A stretch of DNA of 64,000 bases from Autumnicola sp041679265 (GCF_041679265.1 NZ_JBGFSM010000008.1:193182-257181), one strand, 5' to 3'; numbered from the stretch's first letter, positions 27,630 to 37,194 are shown. Notes: generated by a model not told the origin, from the sequence alone. Numbers and translations are program-made.

Positions 27630-27706
27630 ATACTGCATCCCTACGTTGGCATTATCCATATCAGGTTTCGGGTATTTCTCAGCTTTTTACGGCACCCCGT
27701 GCATTT
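27630..27706 (-). promoter_or_regulatory. TPP riboswitch (THI element)
   Basis: The minus strand carries the conserved thi-box landmarks in order: ACGGGGTGCC, GCTGAGAAATACCCG, ACCTGATATGGATAATGCCA, and GTAGGGATGCA closing P1 with the TGCA at the 5' side. The CTGAGA and GATAATGCCA strings are the pyrimidine- and pyrophosphate-sensing parts of known TPP riboswitches. A terminator follows 20-70 bases later, so binding of TPP should switch the four-gene operon off. Confidence 0.95.
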
Positions 27707-27881
27707 GATTCAAAGTTAAAATTTAATTGCTGGAAATTGATTTTTTCAGAAATTATTTCTAACGTTTTTCCAAAGCAGTAGGTTATGTTTCTTACCATTA
27801 TTATTCAGAAACTATTTTATGCCATAACAGGCATTGGTTTTTTGCACAGCCTGTGCATTGCAATTTTATTATCTTTGTGGC

Positions 27882-28199
27882 GTGAAATTATTAGTACACA
27901 TATTTGCCATTTACGTGTTAGCACTTAACATGTTTCCATGTACAGATGTTGCTAGTGATGTTGTTTCCCATAACTCCCAAACCGAATTGATATCGGTTTC
28001 AGGGTTAGACCATAATCATACTGCTTCAGACCTTTGCCCTCCTTTTTGTACCTGTCATTGCTGCCATGTTCATATAGTGGATTTTGGTGCGGTTAATTTC
28101 AGGCCGGTTAGTGCGCAAATAGCTTCAACAGGCTTTCTTCATTTTGATGATATTGGCGAAGAGTCTTTACATTCCCTTTTAGACCCTCCCAGGATTTAA
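27882..28199 (+). CDS. small Cys/His-rich exported protein (DUF6660-like)
   Basis: From a GTG at 27882 this encodes about 105 residues: a hydrophobic leader (KLLVHIFAIYVLALNMFPC), then a loop rich in Asp, His and Cys (LDHNHTASDLCPPFCTCHCCHVH) likely to bind metal. Small proteins of this type often precede CzcA/CusA pumps in Bacteroidetes. The start is uncertain. A TATCTTTG element at 27870-27877 would place the RNA start at about the GTG, implying a leaderless message or a start at the ATG 27930. It lies about 97 bases before the RND pump gene and is probably co-expressed. Confidence 0.65.
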   Translation: MKLLVHIFAIYVLALNMFPCTDVASDVVSHNSQTELISVSGLDHNHTASDLCPPFCTCHCCHVHIVDFGAVNFRPVSAQIASTGFLHFDDIGEESLHSLLDPPRI

Positions 28200-28295
28200 T
28201 TCAGCAGGATAGATAGTTATATCCAATTCTTAAAGGTCAAATCCATTTTTGACCTCATTTCTATTATTAAAAACTGAATTAAATTTTTTCTTTCT

Positions 28296-31200
28296 ATGAT
28301 TAACAAGATCATAGCTTTTTCTATACAGAACAAGCTTGTTGTGGGACTGTTAGTACTTGCCCTTGTTGGTGTGGGCCTTTATTCAATGGCTACCATCAAT
28401 CTGGGGGCACAGCCCGATATTACTAATAACCAGGTACAGGTAATTACCCAATCTCCCAATTTGGCTACTGAAGATATCGAGCAATTTGTAACCTACCCCG
28501 TGGAGCTGGCCATGGCTAACCTCCCGGGCGTGACCGAAATTCGCTCTGTTTCCCGCTTTGGGCTTTCGGTGGTAACCATTGTATTTAAAGACGAGATGGG
28601 CACCTACCTGCCCCGGCAATTAATCTCTGAAAAACTTAACGAAGTAAAAGCTGAAATTCCGGAACAGTTTGGTAGCCCTGCAATGGGACCTATTACCACT
28701 GGTCTTGGGGAAATCTATCAATACACCTTGAAACCTGAGAAAGGCTACGAAGATAAATATTCCCCTACGGAATTACGGACCATCCAGGACTGGATCGTAA
28801 AACGGCAACTGGCCCTTACTGAAGGCGTGGTGGAAGTTAATGCCTTTGGAGGAAAGATTAAGCAGTATGAAATTGCTATAGATCCCGCCAGGCTCAACGC
28901 GATGGAGGTCACCATGACGGAGGTTTTTGATGCCCTTCAGGAAAACAACGTGAATACGGGCGGCGCTTACATCGAAAAAAATAAGATGGCCAATTTTATT
29001 CGTGGGGAAGGCCTGGCGCGTTCGCTGGATGATATTAGACAAATTGTGATAAAAAATGAAAACGGGCTCCCTGTGCTGATTAAAGACGTAGCTGAAAAAG
29101 TGGATTTTGGAAACCAGGTGCGTTACGGGGCTTTTACCCAGGATGGCCATGAGGCTGTGGGAGGAATGGTATTAATGCTTCGGGGTGACAATCCAAATTC
29201 CGTGGTCAATACGGTGAGGGAGCGCATAAAAGAAGTGCAAAAATCACTGCCGGAAGGTTTGAAGATTGTTCCTTTTTTAGATAGAAGCGAACTTATTGGC
29301 AGAACTACGGCGACTATAGAGAAAAATTTAATTGAAGGTGCGCTTATTGTGATTTTCGTCCTGGTGCTGCTCCTGGGGAGTTTTCGTGGCGGGCTGGTTA
29401 CGGCGTCGCTTATCCCACTTTCGCTGTTATTCGCTTTTATTTTGATGAAAGCCTTTGGGGTATGGGCCAATTTAATGTCCCTGGGCGCGATAGATTTTGG
29501 GATAATTGTAGATGGTGCGGTGATTATTGTTGAAGGCACCGTTCACGAAATCGAGAAACGGATAAAAGCGGGAAAAAAGAAATTTGATCAGCCGCAAATG
29601 GATAAGGTAGTTTACGAGGCGAGCAGTACGGTGATGAATTCGGCGTTTTTTGGACAGATTATCATCCTGATTGTTTTTACTCCTATTCTGTTTTTGACAG
29701 GGATTGAAGGAAAAATGTTTCGGCCAATGGCCTTTACCTTTGGTTTTGCGGTTCTGGGGGCAATAATTTTATGTCTTACTTATGTACCGATGATCACTTC
29801 GCTTACCATGAAGCCGGTTAGCAACAAGAGGAACTGGTTTCATAAAGTTGAAGGGAAGATTTCCGGTTTCAGCAATGGGATGATGAACCGGATTAATAAC
29901 GGCTACCGGCCGGTTCTCCTGAAATCCCTGAGCCACCGCATGATCATATTGATTGTCGCAGTTATTTTGCTGGTAGGCGCGGGATTTACATTCAGCAAAA
30001 TGGGAGGTGAATTTATTCCCAGTATTGATGAAGGTGATATTGCTATGCAGGCACTGTTAAGGCCGGGAAGTTCGTTAAGTGAGTCTATTGAGACTTCAAA
30101 AGAAATAGAAAATATCGTGCTGGATAATTTCCCTGAAGTAAAAACTATGGTAGCCAGGATTGGCGTGGCCGATATCCCGACAGATCCCATGCCAATGGAT
30201 ATTGCCGATACTTATATCATACTAGACAAGAACAAGGAGAATTGGACTTCCGCAGAAACAAAAGAGAAATTAATTGAAAAAATAAAAGAAGAGTTAGCGG
30301 TTGTTCCCGGGGTCAATTTCGTCTTCAGCCAGCCTGTTGAACTCCGTTTTAATGAATTGCTAACGGGCGTGCGGGAAGATGTGGCTATTAAACTTTATGG
30401 TGAAGATCTGGATGTACTTTCCCAAAAAGCGGCCAAAATGGCTAATATTATAAAGACAATCCCCGGTGCCGGCGATGTGAATTTAGAGGCCACTTCTGGA
30501 TTGCCGCAGATGACGGTGCGCTTTAACCGGAGAAAGGTGGCCCAATATGGCCTTAATATTCAGAAACTCAACCGGTATATAAGCACCGCGTTTGCCGGAG
30601 GTACCGCAGGGGTCATTTTTGAAGGCGAAAAACGCTTTGATATGGTGGTAAGATTAGATAAGGAACATCGCCGGGATATCAGGGACCTTAAAAATCTCTT
30701 GATAGATTTACCTGGGGGAAACCAGATTCCTGTTAAAGAGGTGGCTGAAATAAGTTACCAGCCAGGCCCTATGCAAATTTCAAGAGACAACACTTCACGT
30801 AGAATTTACGTGGGGGTTAATGTACGTGGGCGTGATGTGGAGTCCATGGTTAATGATATTCAGGCGAAATTAGATGCGGAATTAGACCTGCCTCCCGGCT
30901 ATCACATTGAATATGGTGGTGCCTTTGAGAACCTGCAACGGGCAAAAGAGCGATTAACCATTGTGGTACCTATCGCCCTGGCACTAATCTTCCTGTTGCT
31001 CTATTTTGCATTGGGTTCAATTTTACAGTCAGTAATGATCTACATGGCGGTCCCTTTAGCCGCTATTGGCGGAATTTTTGCCCTTGCCCTTCGCGGGATG
31101 CCTTTTAGTATTTCAGCCGGGGTTGGGTTTATCGTCCTGTTTGGAGTGGCGGTTTTAAACGGCCTGGTGCTTATTAGCAGATTGAATTCCCTGAAAGAAG

Positions 31201-32759
31201 AAGGGGTTACAGATATACGGGAACGAATTTTAATGGGTACGCAGGAACGCATCCGCCCCATTTTTTTAACGGCACTGGCGGCGATAATGGGCTTTTTTCC
31301 AATGGCACTTTCCCACGGGGCAGGGGCTTCGGTACAGCGGCCTTTGGCAACTGTAGTCATTGGAGGCCTGATAACCGCGACTTTGCTGAGTCTTATAATA
31401 GTTCCCATTTTGTATAGTATTGTGGAAAATTCCGGAAAAAACAAGAATGGTATTTCGGATAATTTTACCATCAATCCAGCATTTATTGCGCTTGCTCTGG
31501 GCATTGGGGCAATGGCTTTTCCTACAAATTTAAATGCGCAAACGCAGGATAAGTTCCATCAAAATTTCATTGAGCAGGACAGCCTTAAAGTCGACCAGGA
31601 TTTTACCCCTATTTCTTTAAGGCAGGCGGTACAAAAAGCTAAGGCCAGTTACCCCGGGATAAAAGCCGCCAAACTGGAAATTAAGAGCCAGGAAGCCCTT
31701 GAAAAAACTGCCTGGGATTTTGGGACCACCCAAATTTTTACGGGCGGCGAAGAACTTCCGGACAATGGAACAGCTAATGAAGGTATTTATACCACCATAG
31801 GGATACAACAGCAGAATATAGAGGTCTTTAGCATAGGTGCCAAAAATAAGCTGCAAAACCAAAAAGTCGCGTTGAGCAAAGCGGTGCTGGATCTTACTTC
31901 CCTTCAGGTGGAGCGGGAAGTGAGCAAGGCCTGGGGCAATGCTTATACTTCCCGAAGAAAATACCAGTTGTATGTAAAACTGGATTCTATCTTTAGCGAT
32001 TTTGAACGGGCTGCCAGAATACGTTTTGAAACCGAAGCATCTTCAAAACTTGAATATTTAGCTGCTGTTAACCAGGCCCGGCAGGTAAGCCTTCAGAAGA
32101 TGCAGGTCTATCGGGATTACATGGCCAATCTTCAGAAATTAAACCTGTGGCTGGCAAGTGGCGGCCCTTACACGGTTGCAGAGGCAGATGTAGATAAAAT
32201 AGATACTCCTGTAATGCAGCGGCAGGAATCCCTATCTAATCATCCGGCTATTACTTATTACCAGCAACAAAAAGAGGTGGCCAATGCCCGGCGGAATTTG
32301 AATACCAAAGCATTTTTTCCAAAATTAAACGCCCAGTATGGCCGGCAAAAAATTGCCGGCCAGGATGGTTTTTTTAATTTCCAGGTGGGAATATCCATTC
32401 CGCTGTTTTTTGCTCCAGAACTCGGCCAGCTGCAATCTTCCAAAATTAAAAACCAGATTGCCGAGCAGAATTTGAGGGAAAAGCAGCTTCAGGTGAATTC
32501 TAAATATCAGGATTTAAAACAGCAATATCTAAAATGGCTGGAATCCTGGCAGTACTATCAGCAGGAAGCGCTACCCCTCGCTAAAGAACAACGGAACGGG
32601 GCGGTTTTTGCCTATAAAGAAGGTGGGATAGATTATACCACCTTTCTTCAGAGTGTTCGCGATGCAATTGCTATAGAGAGCCAATCCTGGGACGCACTTA
32701 ACAATTACCTGCAATCAAAATACGAACTGGAATTTTTCCTTAATTCCGCTAAACAATAA
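28296..32759 (+). CDS. heavy-metal efflux RND pump fused to TolC-type channel
   Basis: This 1487-residue protein joins two parts of a tripartite efflux system. Residues 1 to about 1040 are a CzcA/CusA-type RND permease. Helix 4 reads DFGIIVDGAVIIVE (about 398-411), the heavy-metal RND pattern linked to divalent cations such as Zn, Co and Cd rather than Cu/Ag. Residues from about 1083 are a TolC-like outer membrane factor with long coiled-coil helices. Between them lies a segment like a second signal peptide (IALALGIGAMAFPTNLNAQ, ending near 1082), so the channel may be cut free after export. CzcA-TolC fusions are known in Bacteroidetes. The adaptor follows 11 bases later. Confidence 0.93.
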   Translation: MINKIIAFSIQNKLVVGLLVLALVGVGLYSMATINLGAQPDITNNQVQVITQSPNLATEDIEQFVTYPVELAMANLPGVTEIRSVSRFGLSVVTIVFKDEMGTYLPRQLISEKLNEVKAEIPEQFGSPAMGPITTGLGEIYQYTLKPEKGYEDKYSPTELRTIQDWIVKRQLALTEGVVEVNAFGGKIKQYEIAIDPARLNAMEVTMTEVFDALQENNVNTGGAYIEKNKMANFIRGEGLARSLDDIRQIVIKNENGLPVLIKDVAEKVDFGNQVRYGAFTQDGHEAVGGMVLMLRGDNPNSVVNTVRERIKEVQKSLPEGLKIVPFLDRSELIGRTTATIEKNLIEGALIVIFVLVLLLGSFRGGLVTASLIPLSLLFAFILMKAFGVWANLMSLGAIDFGIIVDGAVIIVEGTVHEIEKRIKAGKKKFDQPQMDKVVYEASSTVMNSAFFGQIIILIVFTPILFLTGIEGKMFRPMAFTFGFAVLGAIILCLTYVPMITSLTMKPVSNKRNWFHKVEGKISGFSNGMMNRINNGYRPVLLKSLSHRMIILIVAVILLVGAGFTFSKMGGEFIPSIDEGDIAMQALLRPGSSLSESIETSKEIENIVLDNFPEVKTMVARIGVADIPTDPMPMDIADTYIILDKNKENWTSAETKEKLIEKIKEELAVVPGVNFVFSQPVELRFNELLTGVREDVAIKLYGEDLDVLSQKAAKMANIIKTIPGAGDVNLEATSGLPQMTVRFNRRKVAQYGLNIQKLNRYISTAFAGGTAGVIFEGEKRFDMVVRLDKEHRRDIRDLKNLLIDLPGGNQIPVKEVAEISYQPGPMQISRDNTSRRIYVGVNVRGRDVESMVNDIQAKLDAELDLPPGYHIEYGGAFENLQRAKERLTIVVPIALALIFLLLYFALGSILQSVMIYMAVPLAAIGGIFALALRGMPFSISAGVGFIVLFGVAVLNGLVLISRLNSLKEEGVTDIRERILMGTQERIRPIFLTALAAIMGFFPMALSHGAGASVQRPLATVVIGGLITATLLSLIIVPILYSIVENSGKNKNGISDNFTINPAFIALALGIGAMAFPTNLNAQTQDKFHQNFIEQDSLKVDQDFTPISLRQAVQKAKASYPGIKAAKLEIKSQEALEKTAWDFGTTQIFTGGEELPDNGTANEGIYTTIGIQQQNIEVFSIGAKNKLQNQKVALSKAVLDLTSLQVEREVSKAWGNAYTSRRKYQLYVKLDSIFSDFERAARIRFETEASSKLEYLAAVNQARQVSLQKMQVYRDYMANLQKLNLWLASGGPYTVAEADVDKIDTPVMQRQESLSNHPAITYYQQQKEVANARRNLNTKAFFPKLNAQYGRQKIAGQDGFFNFQVGISIPLFFAPELGQLQSSKIKNQIAEQNLREKQLQVNSKYQDLKQQYLKWLESWQYYQQEALPLAKEQRNGAVFAYKEGGIDYTTFLQSVRDAIAIESQSWDALNNYLQSKYELEFFLNSAKQ

Positions 32760-32770
32760 ATTCAAAAGCT

Positions 32771-34000
32771 ATGGATTTCAATATAAAAACAAGTTTTTAC
32801 GCAGCCCTGGTTGTATTCAGTTTAAACTCCTGTAAAAAGGAAAAATCGAATGCCGGGCAAGAAGAACAAAACGAAACGGCATTGGCTGAAAAACAGGGGA
32901 GACCTGAAGCAGAAAACGCAGGATTAGAGAATAAAAAACTGCATCTTTCCCACCAAAAATTTAATGCAATGGGACTGAAGGTGGATAGCCTGCCGGTTAA
33001 AAGCCTTACGGGCATTGTAGAAGCCAATGGCCGGCTGGAAGTGCCACCTCAAAATGAGGCCGCCATTACCGCAATTATTGGAGCGAATGTTACGAGTATT
33101 AAGGTTATTGAGGGTGAAAAGGTAAGTAAAGGGAGTGTGCTGGGATATCTAAGCCATCCCGATCTCGTCAGGCTGCAAACCGAATATTCCAATGCTTACC
33201 ACCGGATGAACTTCCTGAAAAAAGAATATAACCGCCAGCAACGCCTGTATGATGCAGAGGTAACTTCCGGAAGGAAATTTCAGGAAACAGAATCTGAATA
33301 CAACAGTATAAAGGGAATGGTAAAAGGGCTGGAATCACAGCTTCAATTATTAAATTTGAATCTGGATCGCCTCAGGAACGGCAATGTTTATAATCAGGTG
33401 CCCGTGGTTAGTCCGATTGGTGGCTATGTGGAAAAAGTAAATATCAAGGTAGGCCAGTTTGTCCGGCAGCAAACAGAAATGTTTGAGGTGGTAAATGTTG
33501 AACATATTCATGCAGACCTGATGGTGTATGAAAAAGACGTTAACAAACTAAAAGAAGGGCAAAAAGTGGAGTTAAAAATTGAATCGCTGCCCGAAACCAG
33601 CCTAATCGCTAAAATTTATTCCATAGGCAAGACTTTTGAAGAAAATCCCAGAGCAGTGCACGTTCACGCTGAAATAGAAAACAAGCAGGGCACACTTTTG
33701 CCGGGGATGTACCTTAGGGCTAAAATAGCCTCATCTGAAGAAAAGGTGTTTGCACTTCCCGAAGAAGCGGTTATAACCGAAGATGGAGAACCCTACATTT
33801 TCACCGCTAAAAGAGTGACGGAGGCTGGTGGGGAAATGTGGTCATTAAGCCCGGTAAAAGTAGTAACAGGGCAGGAAGATGATGGCTGGGTAGAGATTAA
33901 ATTGCTCACAGCATTGCCTCCTGGCGAAAAAGTGGTACTTAACAAAGCCTATTATCTCATTTCAGAAATGAAAAAGGGGGAAGCTGAACACGGGCATTGA
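32771..34000 (+). CDS. RND periplasmic adaptor lipoprotein (CzcB/CusB-like)
   Basis: This is the membrane-fusion protein of the metal pump, with 409 residues. A lipobox SLNSC anchors Cys21. Then comes an acidic spacer, a beta-barrel/lipoyl region (VEANGRLEVPPQNEAAITA, VIEGEKVSKGSVLGYLSHPDL), a helical hairpin (about 135-195), the second lipoyl half (VVSPIGGYVEKVNIKVGQFV), and beta-barrel and membrane-proximal domains. It would link the inner-membrane pump to the channel. The fusion gene lies directly upstream and a Fur-family regulator downstream. A His at the C-terminus (AEHGH) may add a metal site. Confidence 0.93.
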   Translation: MDFNIKTSFYAALVVFSLNSCKKEKSNAGQEEQNETALAEKQGRPEAENAGLENKKLHLSHQKFNAMGLKVDSLPVKSLTGIVEANGRLEVPPQNEAAITAIIGANVTSIKVIEGEKVSKGSVLGYLSHPDLVRLQTEYSNAYHRMNFLKKEYNRQQRLYDAEVTSGRKFQETESEYNSIKGMVKGLESQLQLLNLNLDRLRNGNVYNQVPVVSPIGGYVEKVNIKVGQFVRQQTEMFEVVNVEHIHADLMVYEKDVNKLKEGQKVELKIESLPETSLIAKIYSIGKTFEENPRAVHVHAEIENKQGTLLPGMYLRAKIASSEEKVFALPEEAVITEDGEPYIFTAKRVTEAGGEMWSLSPVKVVTGQEDDGWVEIKLLTALPPGEKVVLNKAYYLISEMKKGEAEHGH

Positions 34001-34144
34001 TCTGAACGAAAGGGAAAATGGTAATAATTTTTCTTGAAAATAGAAAAACCTGCTCCGGGACATCATTTATCTTTACCATGTAAAAGGTTTTTCCGTAGCA
34101 GTATTGCAGAGCCATTAAAGAAAAATAAAACAGAGCTATTTTGA

Positions 34145-34555
34145 ATGGAAGATATTGAAACACTTTTAAACAAACATAATGTGCGCCCAACAGCCATGCG
34201 TATCCTCATTTATAAATTTATGAGAAAAACGAAGCGCGCTGTGGCCCTGACGGAAATTGAAAATGCCTTTATAAAAGCAGAACGCACCACCCTATACAGG
34301 ACCATCAAGACCTTTGAAGATAATGGGGTTGCGCACCAGATTGATGACGGCACTGGTACACCGAAATATGCCTTGTGCGAACCAGGCTGCAATTGCGAAA
34401 TAGACCAGGACCTTCATATTCATTTTTATTGTACCAGTTGCGGTGAGACGGTATGTTTAACCGAGCATAAAATTCCGCATATCAACCTGCCCAAAGGCTA
34501 TATTGCCGAAGATGCCAATCTGGTATTAAAAGGAATATGTGATAATTGCAGCTAA
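34145..34555 (+). CDS. Fur-family metalloregulator
   Basis: This 136-residue Fur/Zur-type repressor has an N-terminal winged helix (RPTAMRILIYKFM, RTTLYRTIKTFEDNG). The C-terminal dimer domain has DLHIHFYCTSCGETVC and a final CDNC, two CxxC pairs for a structural zinc. An extra CEPGCNCE precedes them, which is unusual and could form a further site. It follows the efflux genes and precedes CDF transporters, so control of this metal-resistance block, most likely by zinc, is inferred from position. Confidence 0.9.
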   Translation: MEDIETLLNKHNVRPTAMRILIYKFMRKTKRAVALTEIENAFIKAERTTLYRTIKTFEDNGVAHQIDDGTGTPKYALCEPGCNCEIDQDLHIHFYCTSCGETVCLTEHKIPHINLPKGYIAEDANLVLKGICDNCS

Positions 34556-34789
34556 AAATAAATGCACTTCCTGTGCAAGCTTTCAGTTTATATCTTACCA
34601 CCTTTAAATGCTGCCGGGGATTACGCCGGATTCGTTCCATATTTTACAATTATAGAAGAATGTATTGTATAAATGAAAAGAATTGGGAGAAAAGGGCAGC
34701 AGAATACCCCTGAATTTCAATAGCTTACGGAGAAAATGTTTATAGCGCTACAAAAAGATGGAATTAAGAATGGATTAATTTAATTAATT

Positions 34790-35692
34790 ATGGCACACGA
34801 TCATTCCCACGGTTCACAGCACCATGGAAAGGCTTTTGGAATAGGCATAGCCTTGAACACCATTTACGTGGTGGTAGAACTTTATTACGGATTTTTGGCA
34901 AATTCTTCTGCACTGCTGGCAGATGCAGGGCATAATGCCAGCGATGTCTTTAGCCTTATTTTAGCCTGGGCCGCAATTAAAATAGCCACAAAAAGGCCAT
35001 CTAAAAGATATACCTACGGCTTACGGAAAACAACTATTCTGGCCTCCATGATCAATGGGTTAATTATTATTGCAGCCGCAGGCCTCATCGCCTGGGATGC
35101 TGTTCGCAAGTTTCAGAGCCCGGCAGAGATTTCCGGAAACCTGGTGATGATCGTGGCCGCTATTGGGCTGGTGGTAAACACGGCAACGGCATTCCTGTTT
35201 TGGAAAGGCCAGAAAGGCGATTTAAACATACGTGGCGCATTCCTGCATATGGCTGCAGACGCAGGAGTGACCTTAGGCGTGCTGCTGGGCGGACTGGCAA
35301 TTAAGCATACCGGTTTAACCTGGATTGATCCTGCATTAAGCCTGGTAATTGTAATTGTAATATTATACAGTGCCTGGGGATTGTTGAGGGACTCTGTAAA
35401 AATCGCGATTGATGCGGTGCCTAAAAATATCGATTTTGATGAGGTGCAGAACTTCCTGGAAAATATCAAGGGGGTAGAAGAAGTCCACGATTTGCACATT
35501 TGGGCTATGAGTACCACAGAGACGGCACTTTCTGCCCATCTTGTGGTTCCTGATGGGCATGAGGACCAGTTCATCTATAATATCCGGGAACAATTGCATG
35601 ATAAATTTGAGATAAGCCATACCACCCTTCAAATCGAAAAAGAATTTGGGGATAGAGAATATAAACCTTATCAGGATTTAAAAGAGCATTAA
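34790..35692 (+). CDS. CDF cation efflux transporter (CzcD/ZitB-like)
   Basis: This zinc or divalent-cation exporter of the cation diffusion facilitator family has 300 residues and six membrane helices. The start is His-rich (MAHDHSHGSQHHGK). Helix 2 carries LADAGHNASD and helix 5 HMAADAGVTLG, the metal-site residues of the family. The C-terminal cytosolic domain has the ferredoxin-like pattern DEVQNFLENIKGVEEVHDLHIWAM. It complements the RND pump by moving metal from cytosol to periplasm. Confidence 0.93.
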   Translation: MAHDHSHGSQHHGKAFGIGIALNTIYVVVELYYGFLANSSALLADAGHNASDVFSLILAWAAIKIATKRPSKRYTYGLRKTTILASMINGLIIIAAAGLIAWDAVRKFQSPAEISGNLVMIVAAIGLVVNTATAFLFWKGQKGDLNIRGAFLHMAADAGVTLGVLLGGLAIKHTGLTWIDPALSLVIVIVILYSAWGLLRDSVKIAIDAVPKNIDFDEVQNFLENIKGVEEVHDLHIWAMSTTETALSAHLVVPDGHEDQFIYNIREQLHDKFEISHTTLQIEKEFGDREYKPYQDLKEH

Positions 35693-35707
35693 TAAAAAGC
35701 TTTAAGA

Positions 35708-36391
35708 ATGATGGAAAAACAGGGAAGAATAGCGTCAGGCACCCCGGTAAAACCTCAAAAGGCACTGCATTATGCAATGGTATTGAGCGCGATTACTATT
35801 GCCTACAATATAGCTGAAGGAGTTATTTCCACCTTTTTTGGAGCCAGTGACGAGACGCTTGCACTCTTCGGGTTTGGCCTGGACAGCTTTGTGGAAGTGA
35901 TTTCCGGGATTGGAATAGCCCACATGATTTACCGTATGAAAAGGAGTAGTATTATGGAGCGGGACAAATTTGAAGTAACCGCCCTAAAGATTACCGGTAC
36001 CGCTTTTTATATTTTGGTGGCTGGGCTCCTGGTGGGAGCAGGGATTTCTATATTTAACCGCTCTCAACCAGAAACTACGCTTGCCGGAATTATTGTGGCC
36101 GGAATCTCTATCCTCACCATGTATTTTCTTTATGTTGAAAAAATGAAAGTCGGAAAAAAGTTGGATAGTGATCCTATAATTTCAGATGCAAAATGTACTA
36201 AAACCTGTTTTTATTTGTCTTTTATATTACTGTTTTCAAGCCTGGTTTATCAAATTTGGCAAATTCCCTATATAGATGCAATAGGCAGCCTAGGAATCGC
36301 CTGGTATGCGTGGAAGGAAGGAAAAGAAGCTTTTGAAAATGCCAGGAGTAAGAGCCTTTCCTGTTCCGGCGATTGTTGTGAAAATTTTTAA
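35708..36391 (+). CDS. CDF-like membrane protein, transmembrane domain only
   Basis: This 227-residue protein has six likely helices, related to the CDF transmembrane domain: AEGVISTFFGASDETLALFG, then GFGLDSFVEVISGI where the Asp/Glu pair stands in for the usual metal ligands. It lacks the cytosolic C-terminal domain and ends in a Cys-rich tail CSGDCCENF. It begins 15 bases after the CzcD-like gene, so they share a transcript. Transport of a divalent cation is likely; the Cys tail may bind metal. Substrate unknown. Confidence 0.8.
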   Translation: MMEKQGRIASGTPVKPQKALHYAMVLSAITIAYNIAEGVISTFFGASDETLALFGFGLDSFVEVISGIGIAHMIYRMKRSSIMERDKFEVTALKITGTAFYILVAGLLVGAGISIFNRSQPETTLAGIIVAGISILTMYFLYVEKMKVGKKLDSDPIISDAKCTKTCFYLSFILLFSSLVYQIWQIPYIDAIGSLGIAWYAWKEGKEAFENARSKSLSCSGDCCENF

Positions 36392-36495
36392 ACCTAATAT
36401 TTTCGCTGCTCCTGAAATTTTTAAAATTTATATGTACCGGAAAACCCGGAAATCTCCCCGTATTTTTTAGAATTAGTTTAATAAAATCTTAGTTG

Positions 36496-37026
36496 ATGAG
36501 AGGAAAATTAAAAAAAGAGGGAAAACATGAATTGTTCAGGACAACACACGGCAATCAAATTTTGAACCTAGACGATAAAGATTTTTATGCCCTGGTGGAA
36601 GGGCAAAAAGGAGATGTGATCGTACTTTCAGATGAAGATCATAAGAAACAATCCAGCCTTTCCAAAGGGAAATATTATTATGCCGATTTTCAGGATGACC
36701 CGGAGTTTCAGGATATGAGGCACTTGTTTATGGAAGACGGGAATAAATTTCGTGAACTTATCCTGCCTGAAGGCCTCCCCACAAAAAGCGATACACAAAA
36801 AAAGCTGATTAGGGAGAGCAAAAAACTTTCAAAAGAAAAAATCCTGGAGCATGTAAAAGGCAAAGGCAACAAAGGCAGTGAAAAACAATATTCTGATAAT
36901 AAGGAAGGGCTGCGTGAAAAAAATAAAGAGGAGCTTTATGATATGGGCAGGAAGGAAGGTATTAGCGGCCGCTCTAAAATGGACAAAGAGGAGCTGGTAA
37001 AAAAGCTGAGCAAAAAGAAAAATTAA
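36496..37026 (+). CDS. hypothetical protein with Rho_N/SAP-like C-terminus
   Basis: This 176-residue soluble, highly charged protein has no signal peptide. The first half (HELFRTTHGNQILNLDDKDF and following) is not recognised. The C-terminus, EELYDMGRKEGISGRSKMDK then EELVKKL, matches the small helix-extended-loop-helix of Rho N-terminal/SAP-like nucleic acid-binding domains. A Lys-rich linker joins them. I start at the ATG 36496 rather than the adjacent TTG. A nucleic-acid-binding or stress role is plausible but unproven. Confidence 0.75.
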   Translation: MRGKLKKEGKHELFRTTHGNQILNLDDKDFYALVEGQKGDVIVLSDEDHKKQSSLSKGKYYYADFQDDPEFQDMRHLFMEDGNKFRELILPEGLPTKSDTQKKLIRESKKLSKEKILEHVKGKGNKGSEKQYSDNKEGLREKNKEELYDMGRKEGISGRSKMDKEELVKKLSKKKN

Positions 37027-37125
37027 GGCTGATTTTATACAATTCATGATAAGAGCATTTTCATTCTACGAATCATAAAAAAATATTAAGGTACTACTAA
37101 TCCATTTTCAAAGCAGGAATAATTC

Positions 37126-37142
37126 TTAACTTCAGAAGTTAA
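37126..37142. promoter_or_regulatory. 17-base palindrome, possible operator
   Basis: TTAACTTC-A-GAAGTTAA is a perfect 8+1+8 inverted repeat 53 bases upstream of the first molybdenum hydroxylase operon. I did not see a second copy before the paralogous operon. Confidence 0.45.
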
Positions 37143-37194
37143 ATCATCAAATTTTAGATTAGATGGTTTCTTCAGACTAACCAAACCTGTAAAA

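Noticed and set aside
28383..31862. Several minus-strand frames under the RND fusion gene
   Set aside because: None carries recognisable motifs; they are shadows of a conserved coding region.
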